Under the pieces are notes generated by a model. That model was given only the letters and a program-made list of their open reading frames with translations, did no database searches and was not told where the DNA came from. From Achatina immaculata (taxonomy: Eukaryota; Mollusca; Gastropoda; Stylommatophora; Achatinidae), in NCBI GenBank assembly GCA_009760885.1, contig CM019701.1, positions 36,904,697 to 36,968,696 of the forward strand: a stretch of DNA of 64,000 bases. Direction: 5' to 3'. This document shows, in pieces, positions 41,061-52,800 of this stretch (the first letter of the stretch is position 1; each line of letters starts with the position of its first letter). Made by a program: the position numbers and the translations under genes.

Positions 41061-42735
41061 ACGGGGACAATTAGTATTCAAAACCTTTGTGACAGTATTT
41101 GGTCAAGAGTAACTAACCCTTGGTATAACTCTGAATCAGTTACGTTAGAGTTAGGTCCATGATTGTTTATGTTTTGTAGAATTTTCTAGACGCTCACTCT
41201 CTGCTCGTGAAAAGTATAATTTGTGGTCTGGGAGTGAGGTGAAATTTTCAACTCAGACATTCGGAGTTTGACTGAGTGAGAACATGATGTAGTCTTGTCG
41301 GTGTCAGAAATGTAAATTGTGATAGTTTGTAGTTGTGAGTCAAGTATGTTATACTTGACATGTTGTTTGAATTCTTATGCCGCTATCTCAGGGACTGAGC
41401 TTGTTAACAGCCCGGAATAATGTAGCATAGCCTTGTAAGTAATGATTATAATTATTATTATTATTATTAGTATTAGTGACATGATCAGGAATATAGTTAA
41501 GAATGTATTGAGGGGCAGGATAGTAGAGCAAACGGCGACAGAGTAGGGATAGTTAGAAGGACGAAGAACGGATGCTCGGTACTTCAAAGACCTGATCAAA
41601 GGTAAACCGAATCGACATGGGTACGCCGATAGATCGTAACATTGCGACTTCACGCACACCTGCAGTAGCCGAGGGGGAACAATTGACCAGTAGATCAAAC
41701 GACTGAACAGAGAACGGACTAGGTCCCGAAGCAGATAACTTGAAAGAGATGAGGGACTGGGTTAATTGGAGGTAACAATTGGACCGACGGAGATGAAAGT
41801 GACTAACACGAAGACGCTAGTTGCGGCCGGTTGGAACTTAGGAATATAAGGCAGGAAGAGAGAGATTCTGAGAGAGCAGATGAGGATTCAGGAGGCAGGG
41901 GGAGGTGCAGGCAGCTGCAGGTAGACAGATTAGGACTCATCTGCAGGTAGAGAGAGAAGGATTCAGCAAGAGAGATGTAGAGATAGAGACATAGCGTTAG
42001 ACAGAACCAGTGTATTAAGAGATTGTGTAGTAATTATTACATTGAAACTTCAAGCACCGAGTTTTTGTTCTATAGTAAGAAGTATGATATTGTGAGACTT
42101 TGAGATTATGTGCTTCAAAGAAGAATATAACGAAATGTATATAATCTTGCATATTATTCCAAGCGAAGTGATCAGCTAAACGCATTGATCATGTTTGACA
42201 TAATAAATTGACGTCAGTGAAATGTTTTATGAGGCCTCATCTATTGCCATTTATATGAAACTTCGATGTGAGATGTGATGAGGAAAGAGAAAGATAATGA
42301 ACAATATAAAATAGAACTTCACATTGTTACAATAATAACGATACCACCTTGTTAAAATAATATTGTATTGAAATTATGTATGTTGGAATCGTCCTTCGAT
42401 ATATTTTCGTTTTCGACTCATCTTCAACGTGATTTATGTATTAAACGATTGTGGGTGTTGAGATAATGCAAACTTGCTTGATAATGTTATGTGGCAGTTT
42501 GTGTACGTCCTGGATTTTGCCTGTGAAGAGAATATCATTACAGAAATGTTCGTTGTGTTGATATCGCATATTTGCAAGCAGTCACACCACCATATATGCC
42601 CTTAAAACTGAGAAATACATCCTGCCCTTAAAAATGAGCAATACAGTGTATGTTTTTACGAGCACCCATAATGCTGCTACAACTTACACTGGTTACTAGG
42701 AATGGCGGCAGAGAAGATATGAGAATGACCGACGT
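41060..42735. other. Unassigned spacer in the duplicated flank
   Basis: It has an (ATT)n microsatellite (41443-41471) and a purine-rich stretch of GAGAG and CAGGCAG words (41840-42000). No gene or element is recognised. The corresponding place at the left of the window lacks it, so it is either an insertion here or a deletion there. Confidence 0.5.
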
Positions 42736-42744
42736 GATCAACCT

Positions 42745-43500
42745 CTTAAGATCAGTCAATCAATCACTCAGACCATGTTTTTCGCCATGCCAAGTTGCAC
42801 CCAAAGTTCCTTCATTGTTGACAACGACACCAGTTCACAGGTTCAGTAGTTTTTTTTTAAGCGGACCATCTTGTCTTGTAGCACTGACGATGTCGGCGTG
42901 ACCCGTCGAATTGTCTTCTTCCACGATTGCTGCGAAGCCATATTGATCTGCTCTTTTATTTCACTTGATCACTCTATAAAAGTAAAAGTAAAGATAGTCC
43001 CATAGCAAATGCCGTAGGGGGTGAAGCGTTAGAGACCTCATTATGCTGGGTCATCAGCGTATGAGGTAGGGTGACCAGTTCCTTTCCTCGCTGCCTTTAC
43101 TTCCCAGATTTTCTCTGGTACCCATTTTACGAGGCTGGGTCGACCTCGGGGCCGTATTGGTCGGAAAAAAAATCCCGCTCAGCTGGGGATTCGAACCCTC
43201 GACCATTTGGTTGCTAGACGAGTGCTCTAACCACTACGCTAGCCGGCCTCTGTGGCCAGGTTTTAAAAAAAAAAAAAAAAAAGGAATAACAATGGACAGA
43301 TCTGAGTCGTCTGCTGGGGTACGAGCCACAATGACCTTGAGCTTTATAACAGAATTTTGTGCTGTGGTTATCTGTGAAATAACAGGGTAATCTTTTGGTG
43401 ACACAGACTTTGCTGTTTATATGACACTCGTTAACTGGGCCATGTCGACATAAGTTGTGCTGATTCACGTTACGCACGTGAATGTCAGGGTCGACTTCCA
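42745..43500 (-). repeat. Duplicated flank segment, second copy, interrupted by a SINE
   Basis: It aligns with 390-690: CCATGTTTTTCGCCATGCCA-like start, TTCCTTCATTGTTGACAA, and GGGGTACGAG at the end. The SINE at 42978-43262 splits it. The minus strand keeps pieces of the same decayed frame. Confidence 0.55.
42978..43262 (-). mobile_element. Second type of tRNA-derived SINE
   Basis: The minus-strand head reads GGCCGGCTAGCGTAGTGGTT (A box) and GGTTCGAATCCC (B box), then a body and a CTTTACTTTTACTTT tail. It differs in the body from the SINE at 17719. The homologous sequence at 390-690 is uninterrupted, giving an empty site. Confidence 0.8.
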
Positions 43501-43504
43501 TCTT

Positions 43505-44640
43505 GCTCTTCGAGAGTTGAGGTTACTGGACTAGTTACACACATAATTCCAGTTCTCACTCTCACCTGCTGGATTAGTTACACACTGTTTCAGACATACT
43601 TCTCATCCAGGCTCGTTCAAAACCTCACGTTGACGACAACTGGTACAGATAGTCAAGTAAATCCTGGGTAACGGTGACTTGGAACATTTATTGAGGGAAT
43701 GATGATAATGCTGATGAAAATAACATTAAATTCGACTGCCGGCTGGTCATCCCTGCCATGTGGCCAGTCCATTCATATGTACAACTAAAATGTTCATCTG
43801 TTCCACGAAGACATCACACAGCTCGACAAAACACGTCCACACAGTTACACGTTCAAACCAAGACTAAAACTCCACGGACTCAGCATTGCCCCTACAATTT
43901 CCTGTCATGAGTTTTGCAGCCCACGTGACCTTCTCGAAGGATCTCAACAGGAGAAAATTGAAAAGGAAACACCTATAATAATGCCCTTACTATCATTGTT
44001 ACACGAACACTGCTATAGCTTCTCTTACCACGTTCATACTGTGAATGACAGTGAGAAAATATTTGCAACAACTTAATTCGCCACAAACTATAAAAGTTGA
44101 GAAAATACAACAACAATGCAGGATTATTTCTAGAAAGTTTCATTCAAGTTCTGACACTCTTCACAGATTTTATTTGTTCAATTCTATATGGGAGAAAAAC
44201 AATGAAAATATTTAAACAGCGAATAATTTCAATAACGTAAAAACAGAATTTACTGTACTTTAATTTTTAAAATCAAATATTTTATATTCTATGGCTTCAA
44301 AATATTATCAGAAGAAATCAATAGAAGGATATGAAATGTTCTCATGAATGTAAACCTAATTATAAGCAAGATTATCATCTATACACAACGTAGAGATTAT
44401 AATATAAAAAAGGGAAAAAAAGAACTTACTGGTAGTTTAAAGTGAATAATAACTTAAGGTTAGTATAATGTTTACAAAAAAATGTTGTGGCACACACAAA
44501 AAATTCAATATAATTTCCAGGGATAAGTTGCTACTCACATTAATTTTTTTTATAAAAATAATACAAATTAAATTTCTAGGTTTTATTTTCATTGAAAACA
44601 ATAGGATTTTAGAAATAACTAATTTTGTTCCGTTCATTAG
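43505..44640. other. 3' flank of paralogue 2, no gene seen
   Basis: 44070-44640 matches 2110-2770. 43505-44060 shows no recognisable feature and has no match in the left flank, where a LINE relic lies instead. Confidence 0.55.
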
Positions 44641-44670
44641 ATGTATGTTTACACTAGGACTGTATTCATC

Positions 44671-45768
44671 TTATCTTATATCTTATATCCTTCCCGTGCC
44701 GTTAAACGTCACATAGGGCTCGTAAAGTAGTTCGCCAATTTTTCCTGTCTTCGGCGAGTCTTTCAACCTCATCAAAGGATTTTATGCCTGTTAACTTGGC
44801 CTCTCTTAATAATGTCCTCTTCAGAGTTTCACGCGGTCTGCCCCTTTTTCTTCGGCCTGTTGTGTTCCACTTGATAGCTTGTTTTGGGATTCTCTGATCA
44901 TTTCTTCTCATCAAGTGACCAACATATGTCCATCTCCTTTTCCTGATCACCCATGAGACCGGTTGTTGTTCAGTCATCTGTCTTATCTCTGCATTGTTCT
45001 TGAATTCATTCCACTTGATGCCGAGTATTTTCCTTAGGCATTTGTTTTCAAAAGAGTCTAATTTCTTTTCTATTTCTTTAGTTGTTTTCCAGCTTTCGCA
45101 TGCATAAATGAGGGTGGATATTACATTTGAATTGAATAGTCTTAACTTGGTTTTTGTGCTTATAACTTTTGAATTCCATATGTTCTCAAGATTCTTGAAG
45201 ATTGATGCTGCTTTTGCAATTCTGATCCTAACTTCCTTTCTAGTGTCACCATCCTGGTCTATGTAGCTGCCAAGGTATGCAAACTGATTGACTTCTTCAA
45301 TATCTGTCTCTTCTATGTGTATTTTTCCATTTTGATTGATGGGAATTTTCATTATTTTTGTTTTGTCCTTGTTAATTTCAAGTCCTATTTTGCTAGCCAG
45401 TGAAGACAGGCTATCTGTTTTTTCTTGCATGGAGTTCACATTATTACTGATAAGAGTTATGTCATCAGCGAAATCAAGATCTTCTAATTGGGTCCCATGT
45501 ACCCAGTCAATACCTGTGTTACCTGTGCAGCATTTTGTCATTATGAAGTCTATTGTAATCCCAAAAAGTAAAGGAGACAGTATACATCCTTGTTTCACGC
45601 CTGTTTCAATCTGGAACCATTCACTCATCCCTTCTTCTGTCTTGACTGCACAACCATATCCATTGTATAAGTCCTTAATGATGTTGACAATTTTAGATGG
45701 TATTCCATATAGACATAAAATTCTCCATAATGAATCTCTGTGTATGCTATCAAATGATAGCATACACA
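44671..45768 (-). mobile_element. RTE-C, 1.1 kb, 9-bp TSD and hairpin 5' end
   Basis: GTATTCATC flanks it at 44662-44670 and 45769-45777. The frame 45763-44702 (353 codons, no stop) begins FDSIHRDSLWRILCLYGIPS and includes GVKQGCILSPLLF and LDFADDITLIS, then the post-RT YLGSYIDQDGDTRKE and GRRKRGRPRETLKR. The endonuclease is missing. Its 3' tail is ATAAGATATAAGAT-like. The 5' end carries a 15-bp inverted repeat (45738-45769). It lies just past the 3' UTR of paralogue 2 and is absent from the flank of paralogue 1. Confidence 0.93.
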
Positions 45769-45769
45769 G
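45738..45769. repeat. Perfect 15-bp inverted repeat at the RTE-C 5' junction
   Basis: CTGTGTATGCTATCA, AA, then its exact reverse complement. The left arm is RTE-C coding sequence; the right arm is extra and stops at the target-site duplication. Confidence 0.93.
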
Positions 45770-45862
45770 TATTCATCGGCGACAATGAATAATAATGTAA
45801 AACAAGTGAACTGAATTTTTTAAATTTTAGACTAAGAATAAACACAGGGAAATGATGTTCAG

Positions 45863-45868
45863 TTTATT
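45863..45868 (-). promoter_or_regulatory. Candidate poly(A) signal of paralogue 2
   Basis: Minus-strand AATAAA about 77 bases past the stop codon. The paralogue 1 signal position (TTTATTTTAGAC on the plus strand) is changed here. Confidence 0.45.
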
Positions 45869-45944
45869 AGTTTGGGCAAAGTAGATTTAATATTCACAAC
45901 TGTGCTGCTTCGTAACACTTGAAATAAGTTCTCAGATTTGTACT

Positions 45945-46034
45945 TTATTTAACGCCAAATCTCTCTTCAGCCATTTTAAGTAAAGTCTGCTTGTTCGTCT
46001 TGCCTGTTGCAGTTTCAGGAAAATTTTCAAGGAT
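45945..46034 (-). CDS. Paralogue 2 exon 9, A10 lysine and stop
   Basis: 90 nt, ENFPETATGKTNKQTLLKMA to RFGVK and TAA. The catalytic Lys of A10 is kept. Acceptor TTCCAG|ATCCTT. Confidence 0.92.
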   Translation of the reverse strand: MLENFPETATGKTNKQTLLKMAEERFGVK

Positions 46035-47173
46035 CTGGAATTTGTAATTTAAGAATTATTAATGTTGCTTTCACAAGATTCATTTTACATAATAAGAATA
46101 CAACAGGTAGAAACGTAGACTTACTTTATGTTTTTAATAGCGCCAAGTTGAGCAGTAAGCAAAGACTACAGTAACAAAACTATGTCGTACTTCCAACTCT
46201 AAACAACGCTAGTAATATCCCACGCTTCAAACAAAGCTCTTTTACCCAACATAATTTAAAAGTTGACAAGAATAAAATGATTCCTTGAATAGTCGATGTT
46301 TCATCTGTAACTCCCAACATCAGTTCACGCAGTCGATGGTATAATCATCAAGAAAATGTTATTAACAAGATGTTGAGTATAATTGCACTTCATATTATAT
46401 CTATGAGCACTGTACACCTCGCCGATGTGCTAGATCTGTCGCAAAAGAGGGGGGGGGGGAGGCTGATCACATTGGCCGACTTCCCTTTGTCGCTGTGTGT
46501 CGACGCTGTAAACTCACTGACCGCTACACAGGGGGGGGGGGGTTGATCACATTCCCCGACATCCCTTTGTCGCTGTGTGTCGACGCTGTAAACTCACTGA
46601 CCGCTACACACTGGTTTTATCGCCGTGGCCTCCCTTTTAGTGAAAACATAACACACATAATGAAGTTCACCACTTCGGCGCGCCAGGGCCACATGAACCG
46701 GGTCTAATCCATGTCAGGAATATTAATAACCACCAATTTAACGCCACATAACAAGGGGACATTTTTCCAGAGTGGACCCATGAAGCGGTCTTCTTGGCAG
46801 CTGTTCCAGTCATATGGAGTACGTCAATCAACACACTGCTCAAGCTGATGAAGCGTAGCAACTTTATTTTAGGAGCATAGCATAAAGAAAGGACAAGGTC
46901 TTCATAAACTGTTGTTCGCTGGCATTAATTACTTCACCGTCCCTTTACCATCAACTTTGCTCGCCTTAATATCGACATGCAGAAACTGACGACGGACCAG
47001 TAGCTAAAAATATATATATGAACTACGTAGGCTTACAGATGGCGTTGCTCCTGGAAACGATTATGACGCAAGAAAAGACGTATTAAAATAAGATAGTCTT
47101 GTCTGTCAAACTGTAAACTGAAATGTAGCATTAAGGTATGTGACCCTGTAATATGTTTACAGAATAAACACAA

Positions 47174-47222
<49 letters not shown>

Positions 47223-49750
47223 TAGTGTGAACTTTCGCATTAAATGCCACTAACTGATAATGGTTGCTTAAAACAGTAATATATACTTTTATCAACATCA
47301 TCATTTTCAATATACTAGTTGGAAATTTGACACCTTGAGCATATTTTCATAGAAACTGTCATCATCAAATCATTGAATATGGCTAAAAAGTTATTTATTA
47401 AACACTATAAAATACCATTCTGCAGTTTACTGTTTAACTATTCCTGTATTTAAAAAATTACCATATAATACTTGGGCACTGGTGTCAGGTCACTTGACAG
47501 ATCGGCGAGGAAAATACTTTCACAAAAAGTCTTCAGCTTTTCCTCGGTGAGGTTACTTCCGCTGACGGGTTTTACGCATGCGCAGATCTCATGAAACAGA
47601 ACTGGGTCAGAAACCTTTAGAAATAAAAGGAAAATATAGGGGAATAAAGGTAGTTCTGTGTCAACGTTTGATAGAAGTCACAGAATCTTGAGTTTCAGTG
47701 TTTCATAACGACGTTTATGAAGGAGGGTGAGGATTAAAACTTTACAGGTTATTCTTAAAGTTTTACACGAGGGAAGAGAATAATAGTTGCTGCATTTGTA
47801 TGCCCTGTATCTTATCTTATATCCTTCCCGTGCCGTTAAACGTCACATAGGGCTCGCAAAGTAGTTCGCCACTTTTTCCTGTCTTCGGCGAGTCTTTCAA
47901 CCTCATCAAAGGATTTTATGCCTGTTAATTTGGCCCTGTATGCGGCCGCTTTTAAAAAAATAATTTCGGTTGTAATTTTACATCTGTTTCTCCGAATCTA
48001 TTCTTAATCATTATGTAGATAATCTGATTTCTATTTTTTTGTTGTTTGAATAATTTAATTTTCTGTCGCATTATTTGTCGAGGGTATTGCACATAATATA
48101 AAGATTCACGCTGTCATTGTAAAAATATACTTACTTTTTCTAGTGTGTCTACAATGTTTAACTTTAGAAAGTTGTTTTTTTCTCTTTAAAGAAAACTTCT
48201 TGTTTAACTGAATAACAGCAAAGTTAATCATAGCTTTGTCCTGTGCAAACAAATGCTGTTGCATAATCTCTACAAAAATGCAATACTGATTTTTTTTTTA
48301 CTAAGAGACATTTGCAAAACCTTTGTAAAGCTCATATTGGAGGTAAAAAAAAAAAAGACATAAATCATTGGTTATTTTTCCTGGACAATAAAAATCAGCA
48401 GATTATGAAGAATTTATGAAAAATATTCAGAGAAAAAAAAACAAGAAAGAGTATTAATCACAGACAAAAAGGTGGAAAACTAAAGAAGTTAAAGGAAGCT
48501 GAAGACATTGTTAATTCCAACTTGGTGGATACAGCCAGTCTTCGCACTAACAGAAATGTCCTGTTTTCCCCTGTGGCTGCCAAGGCAAAAATGTTTAGCC
48601 ACAGGTGTTCAGGCCCTCTTAGAAATATCATTAAGATGTTGGCAAAAACGATCTCTTAAGCGTAAACCGGTCTCCCCTGTGTACTTCATTCCACAATATT
48701 TGCACATACTAGCATAAATAACATTGCGTGAAGTGCAGGTGAAACCCTCCTGAACTGATAACGTGGATTTAGGAAAGGAGATCTAGCTAGCCTCGACAAC
48801 AAACGGGCAAGTGTTGCATCTACGGCGTCCACAACGGCTGGTACCATAAAAAGTGTCATCTGTCTTAAGGCGACCTCGAACTAAAAGGTTCCTGAGGTTC
48901 TTGTTCCGTCTGTACGCCACCAATAGGGGTTCCCTAAAAGGTTCACGTGTATCAGGTTCGGTCAGGAGGAGATTGAGATGGGGAAACAATATGTTTTTAA
49001 CTGCCAAACCATGCATAGCTGAACATTTTTGCCTTAGCAACCACAGTTTAAAACAGGACATTTCTGTTAGTGCGATCCGATCTTGTACTGCTGATATACG
49101 ATCTCGGAGGATCCTAGAACAGCGCCTTATTGTCCAGACTGGCTGTATCCACTCAGCTGGAATTAACAATGTCTTCAGCTTCCTTTAACTTCTTTAGTTT
49201 TCCACCTTTTTTCTATGATTTATACTCTACTTTCTTGTTTCTTTCTCCTAGCTCCCCTCCCTATCGCCACTTTTTCTTCTTCTCTAACGGCTTTCATGTG
49301 TATATTGCCCTTCCCCCGTTTCCCTCCCTCTCTCCACCTCTTCTTTACGATTGGCTCTATCGGCTTATCCTTTGTGTGGCCCCGGGTTGTCTCTGTGTCT
49401 CGTCTAGTGGACACGCATTTCTGCATTCCCTACTGTTGGAGGATGCCACATTAAGATAAGTTTCCCGTTTAGTTATTCGTTTTTTTTTGTCTCGTTTGTT
49501 ATGTAATCCTCGAAAAAGGCTCACACCGAAATATCGGATGTTGTATGTTTTTCATTTATACATTCCCATACTTTGTATTAGTTTTTTCACACTTTACTCA
49601 CTCCCTCTGCCACCTTGTAAAGCTACACCATACACTTGTATCTACCTTTATTATTTGAACCTGTTTTACTGTAGTCGCCATTCCCTTTATATGATTTATT
49701 TAATAATAACAACCAGTAATGGGGAATTAAGTTCACATATACAAACACAT

Positions 49751-49808
<58 letters not shown>

Positions 49809-52800
49809 CACTTGGAGTTCAAACTGACTTCTTCATTCATTCATTTGCATGCCCCTTGAGGAACTTTGCCTCCCAAACAGCACTCCTGTAGGCCTCTCGG
49901 TTGTGAGCAAGATGGCCTGCTGCTGTTGCATCCATTTCCAGATCGTCAACGATGTCTTGCAGCCATCTTCGTCTTGGTCTTCCTCTTTTTCTTTTTCCCA
50001 TTATGTATCCTTCCAATACGGTCTTCTCTAAATTATCATGACGTTTAATGTGTCCAAAATATTTCAGTTTTCTCTCTTTAATCCTCTTCATTGACTTCTT
50101 ACATTGTACAATTATAACCTCTTAGCCTCTCTCTCTCTCTCTCTCTCTCTGAACCTTAAGTGCCCAGGGCACATGGGGCTTCCGCAAGGGTTTTCCACAA
50201 ATGCCTGTCTTTCGCCTTTTTTTCTGCTCTTGCCCAGGTGAGCCCTCTATTGCTCAACATCCTTTCTGTTGTTCTTCTCCATGTCTCTTTTGGTCTACCC
50301 TTACTTCTGCTCCCCTGTGGTGTCCATCTTAGTGCTATTTTTGGTAGTGAGTTGTCAGTCATTCGGAGCAGATGAAACCACTGACAACAATATGTATAAA
50401 AAAATTTAGCTAATGAACATTTTAAACATTTTTAACTCGTCGCTGAAGTTCTCATTTTGAAAAAAAATTTAGACAGGACAGATTTGTTTCATATATACAA
50501 GATGGAGTTTGAACTCTAAGTGATTAATGTGACTTTCTCATGTGATTTCATGTCTCATTAAATCTGATTTTATCAATACTGTTTTCTTTACTGACGTTTT
50601 ACTCTTTATCTCACTACAAAGACAATTATAATTACATTTTTTGCTTCTCCTGTGGTGAAATTACGACATCATTAATATTCATAAGTTATTTTCTCTCCAC
50701 AAAAGGAAATCTTTCACAATTCATTATTCACTTCATTTTGTGCTTGAGAACCTAATTTTTTTTAAAAGTACCATTCATTTGGAAGATAAAAATGTTCAAA
50801 TTTCTAGTCTTTTATAGAAAGAAAATCACACAGGTTTCAGTTTTCAAAAGCATGTTTTGCCATTATGTAATTTATTCACTGAACGATGGACAGATCGCTG
50901 GCAAAGATTAAAAAAATATTTGGTGCTCATTCTTATTTTCGTATATACGCATGTAGAATGCACGATTCAGAGTCGGTTGAGCAGTATTTCATGACGACAT
51001 TAAGGCTTCTGATCTGCACAAATCCCCAACATGTTATATAGATCCAGCAGCTCATTCACGAGAATTTATATCAGGCCATGACTACTAACTGGTATCGATG
51101 TGGGATTCTCAAGTTAATGTAAGAGATAGGAAATTCTTCCAGCATGTGTGATCACGTAATTTCGGACCCGAGAAGACTCATTTCAGTCGCGACCATCGAA
51201 GCGAAGACATCTCAGCCGGACTCGGATCAGCCCCATCCTTTTTACAGGCTTTAGACCTGATTGAAGTCAGTCTCCACTAGCAGGTGAATGAAAGATTTAT
51301 CTATGATATTTTTTTTAATCCAACTCGAGTATTTATGATATTTTGGTGCGATTATACTTTTATTTTGTGCTATTTTAATACAAAATGAGTATCCTTTTGT
51401 GGAAATAGTTTCTCAATGTTGGTTTGATAGTGAGTTGCAATACCCCACGTGGCTGGGATGTATGCTGTTTTATAAAGTTTCAGTACTATATTTCATAATA
51501 ACTATTTCTAAATTGGATATGGTCTAGTGATTCAAAGGGGCTATATAACCCAGTATTTTGATATTTCATTTGTCCCATATGGCGAGGTAGCTTCTTCTAC
51601 ATCAGGAATAGGTACCACGTGTTGTCGAGATTAGGTGATTTTCTGTTGTGCTTCAGGCACATGTTTTATTTAGCTAAATTAATTGGATATCGAGTCTTTT
51701 TAGCTTATGAGAGCAATATTGTATTAATTTGTAAGACTGACGTAACGAAAGCTAAGGCAGTTGTTTATTACTTTCATGGCATACACTGCTTGAAGTAGCC
51801 ATCCTTGGTGTATAGCTTCATGAGGAAATAAAATTTAATTTCATGACGAAATGTTCCGCTTTATGAGAAAATCGTGTTTTCTTATGAGGAGAAAACTATG
51901 TGTTTAAAGAGAAGAGAACCCTGTTTTGAGAAGGTGATCATTATGTTAAGGAGTAGATAATTCATATCATTAAGTGAGATAACCATATTTATGAGGAGAT
52001 TATCAGATAGATGCTTTAGGAATTTTAGGAGCTGTCATTTGGGAATGATACAGAATTATGAACATTTAGCCTCCTGTGTTGTATCAGAAGTTCTGACTAA
52101 ATTAGCTATTTATTATTTTTGTTGTAGTGGAGCGTATGGAGAGTGAATTTGCTTGGGGTTATGACGCGGGTAGGAACGAAAATGTTACACACCTGAGTTC
52201 CCCTGGTTAAGATTAAGCGAGGGACGGGACAATAGGTCAAAGTCGACAGCTTCTAGAAGAAGTTACAAGTAGTCAGTTTTTGTCCTGCTATCCGTCCTGT
52301 CTACAAAGTCGCCACAGCCACAGCCATCACGCAGTTGTGCAAAAAAAAAAACGACAACGCATGCTCTGCTGCAGCACATAAGTTCTAAATATAACATTGT
52401 CATCATCTCTTCTCCCTTACCCTGCGTACTACCACGCCACCACACTGAGAGTGTGAAAAAATCGTACTGTTATTATGCCATGTGGACATTTAGGCGTTAC
52501 AGTGTTAGTTGTCTTATCTTTGACTGTTGGCACACTAGAGAGTGTTGCGATAGCACAACATTTATCAGTGTAACCTTTCCCAGCTTCAGAAAGAACCGGA
52601 TTAACATTTGCATAGATGAATTACTGCATCACCAAAACAATAAAAACAAGTTGAATTCTTTCCAGACTAAATGTTTACGAAGAATTATAAAAATATTTTG
52701 GCCAAACACCATAAGAAATAGCATCTTGTTGGCAGAAATGCAGATGAAGCCACTGACAGCAATTATAGAGGAAAGACGCTGGCGATCGTTGGGATATGTG

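Larger units (their letters stand above)
46035..47461 (-). other. Intron 8 of paralogue 2
   Basis: It aligns with the left part of intron 8 of paralogue 1 (about 4402-5160), but has a GC-rich insertion at about 46385-46750 and a (GA)n run at 47177-47220. It lacks repeat F, mariner 2 and the 217-bp repeat. Confidence 0.7.

Noticed and set aside
43190..43262. Functional tRNA gene on the minus strand
   Set aside because: Same reason: SINE head with long body and repeat tail, inserted into a repeat.
47177..47220. (GA)n run as the tail of another RTE-A insertion
   Set aside because: No RTE-A coding sequence adjoins it on either side.
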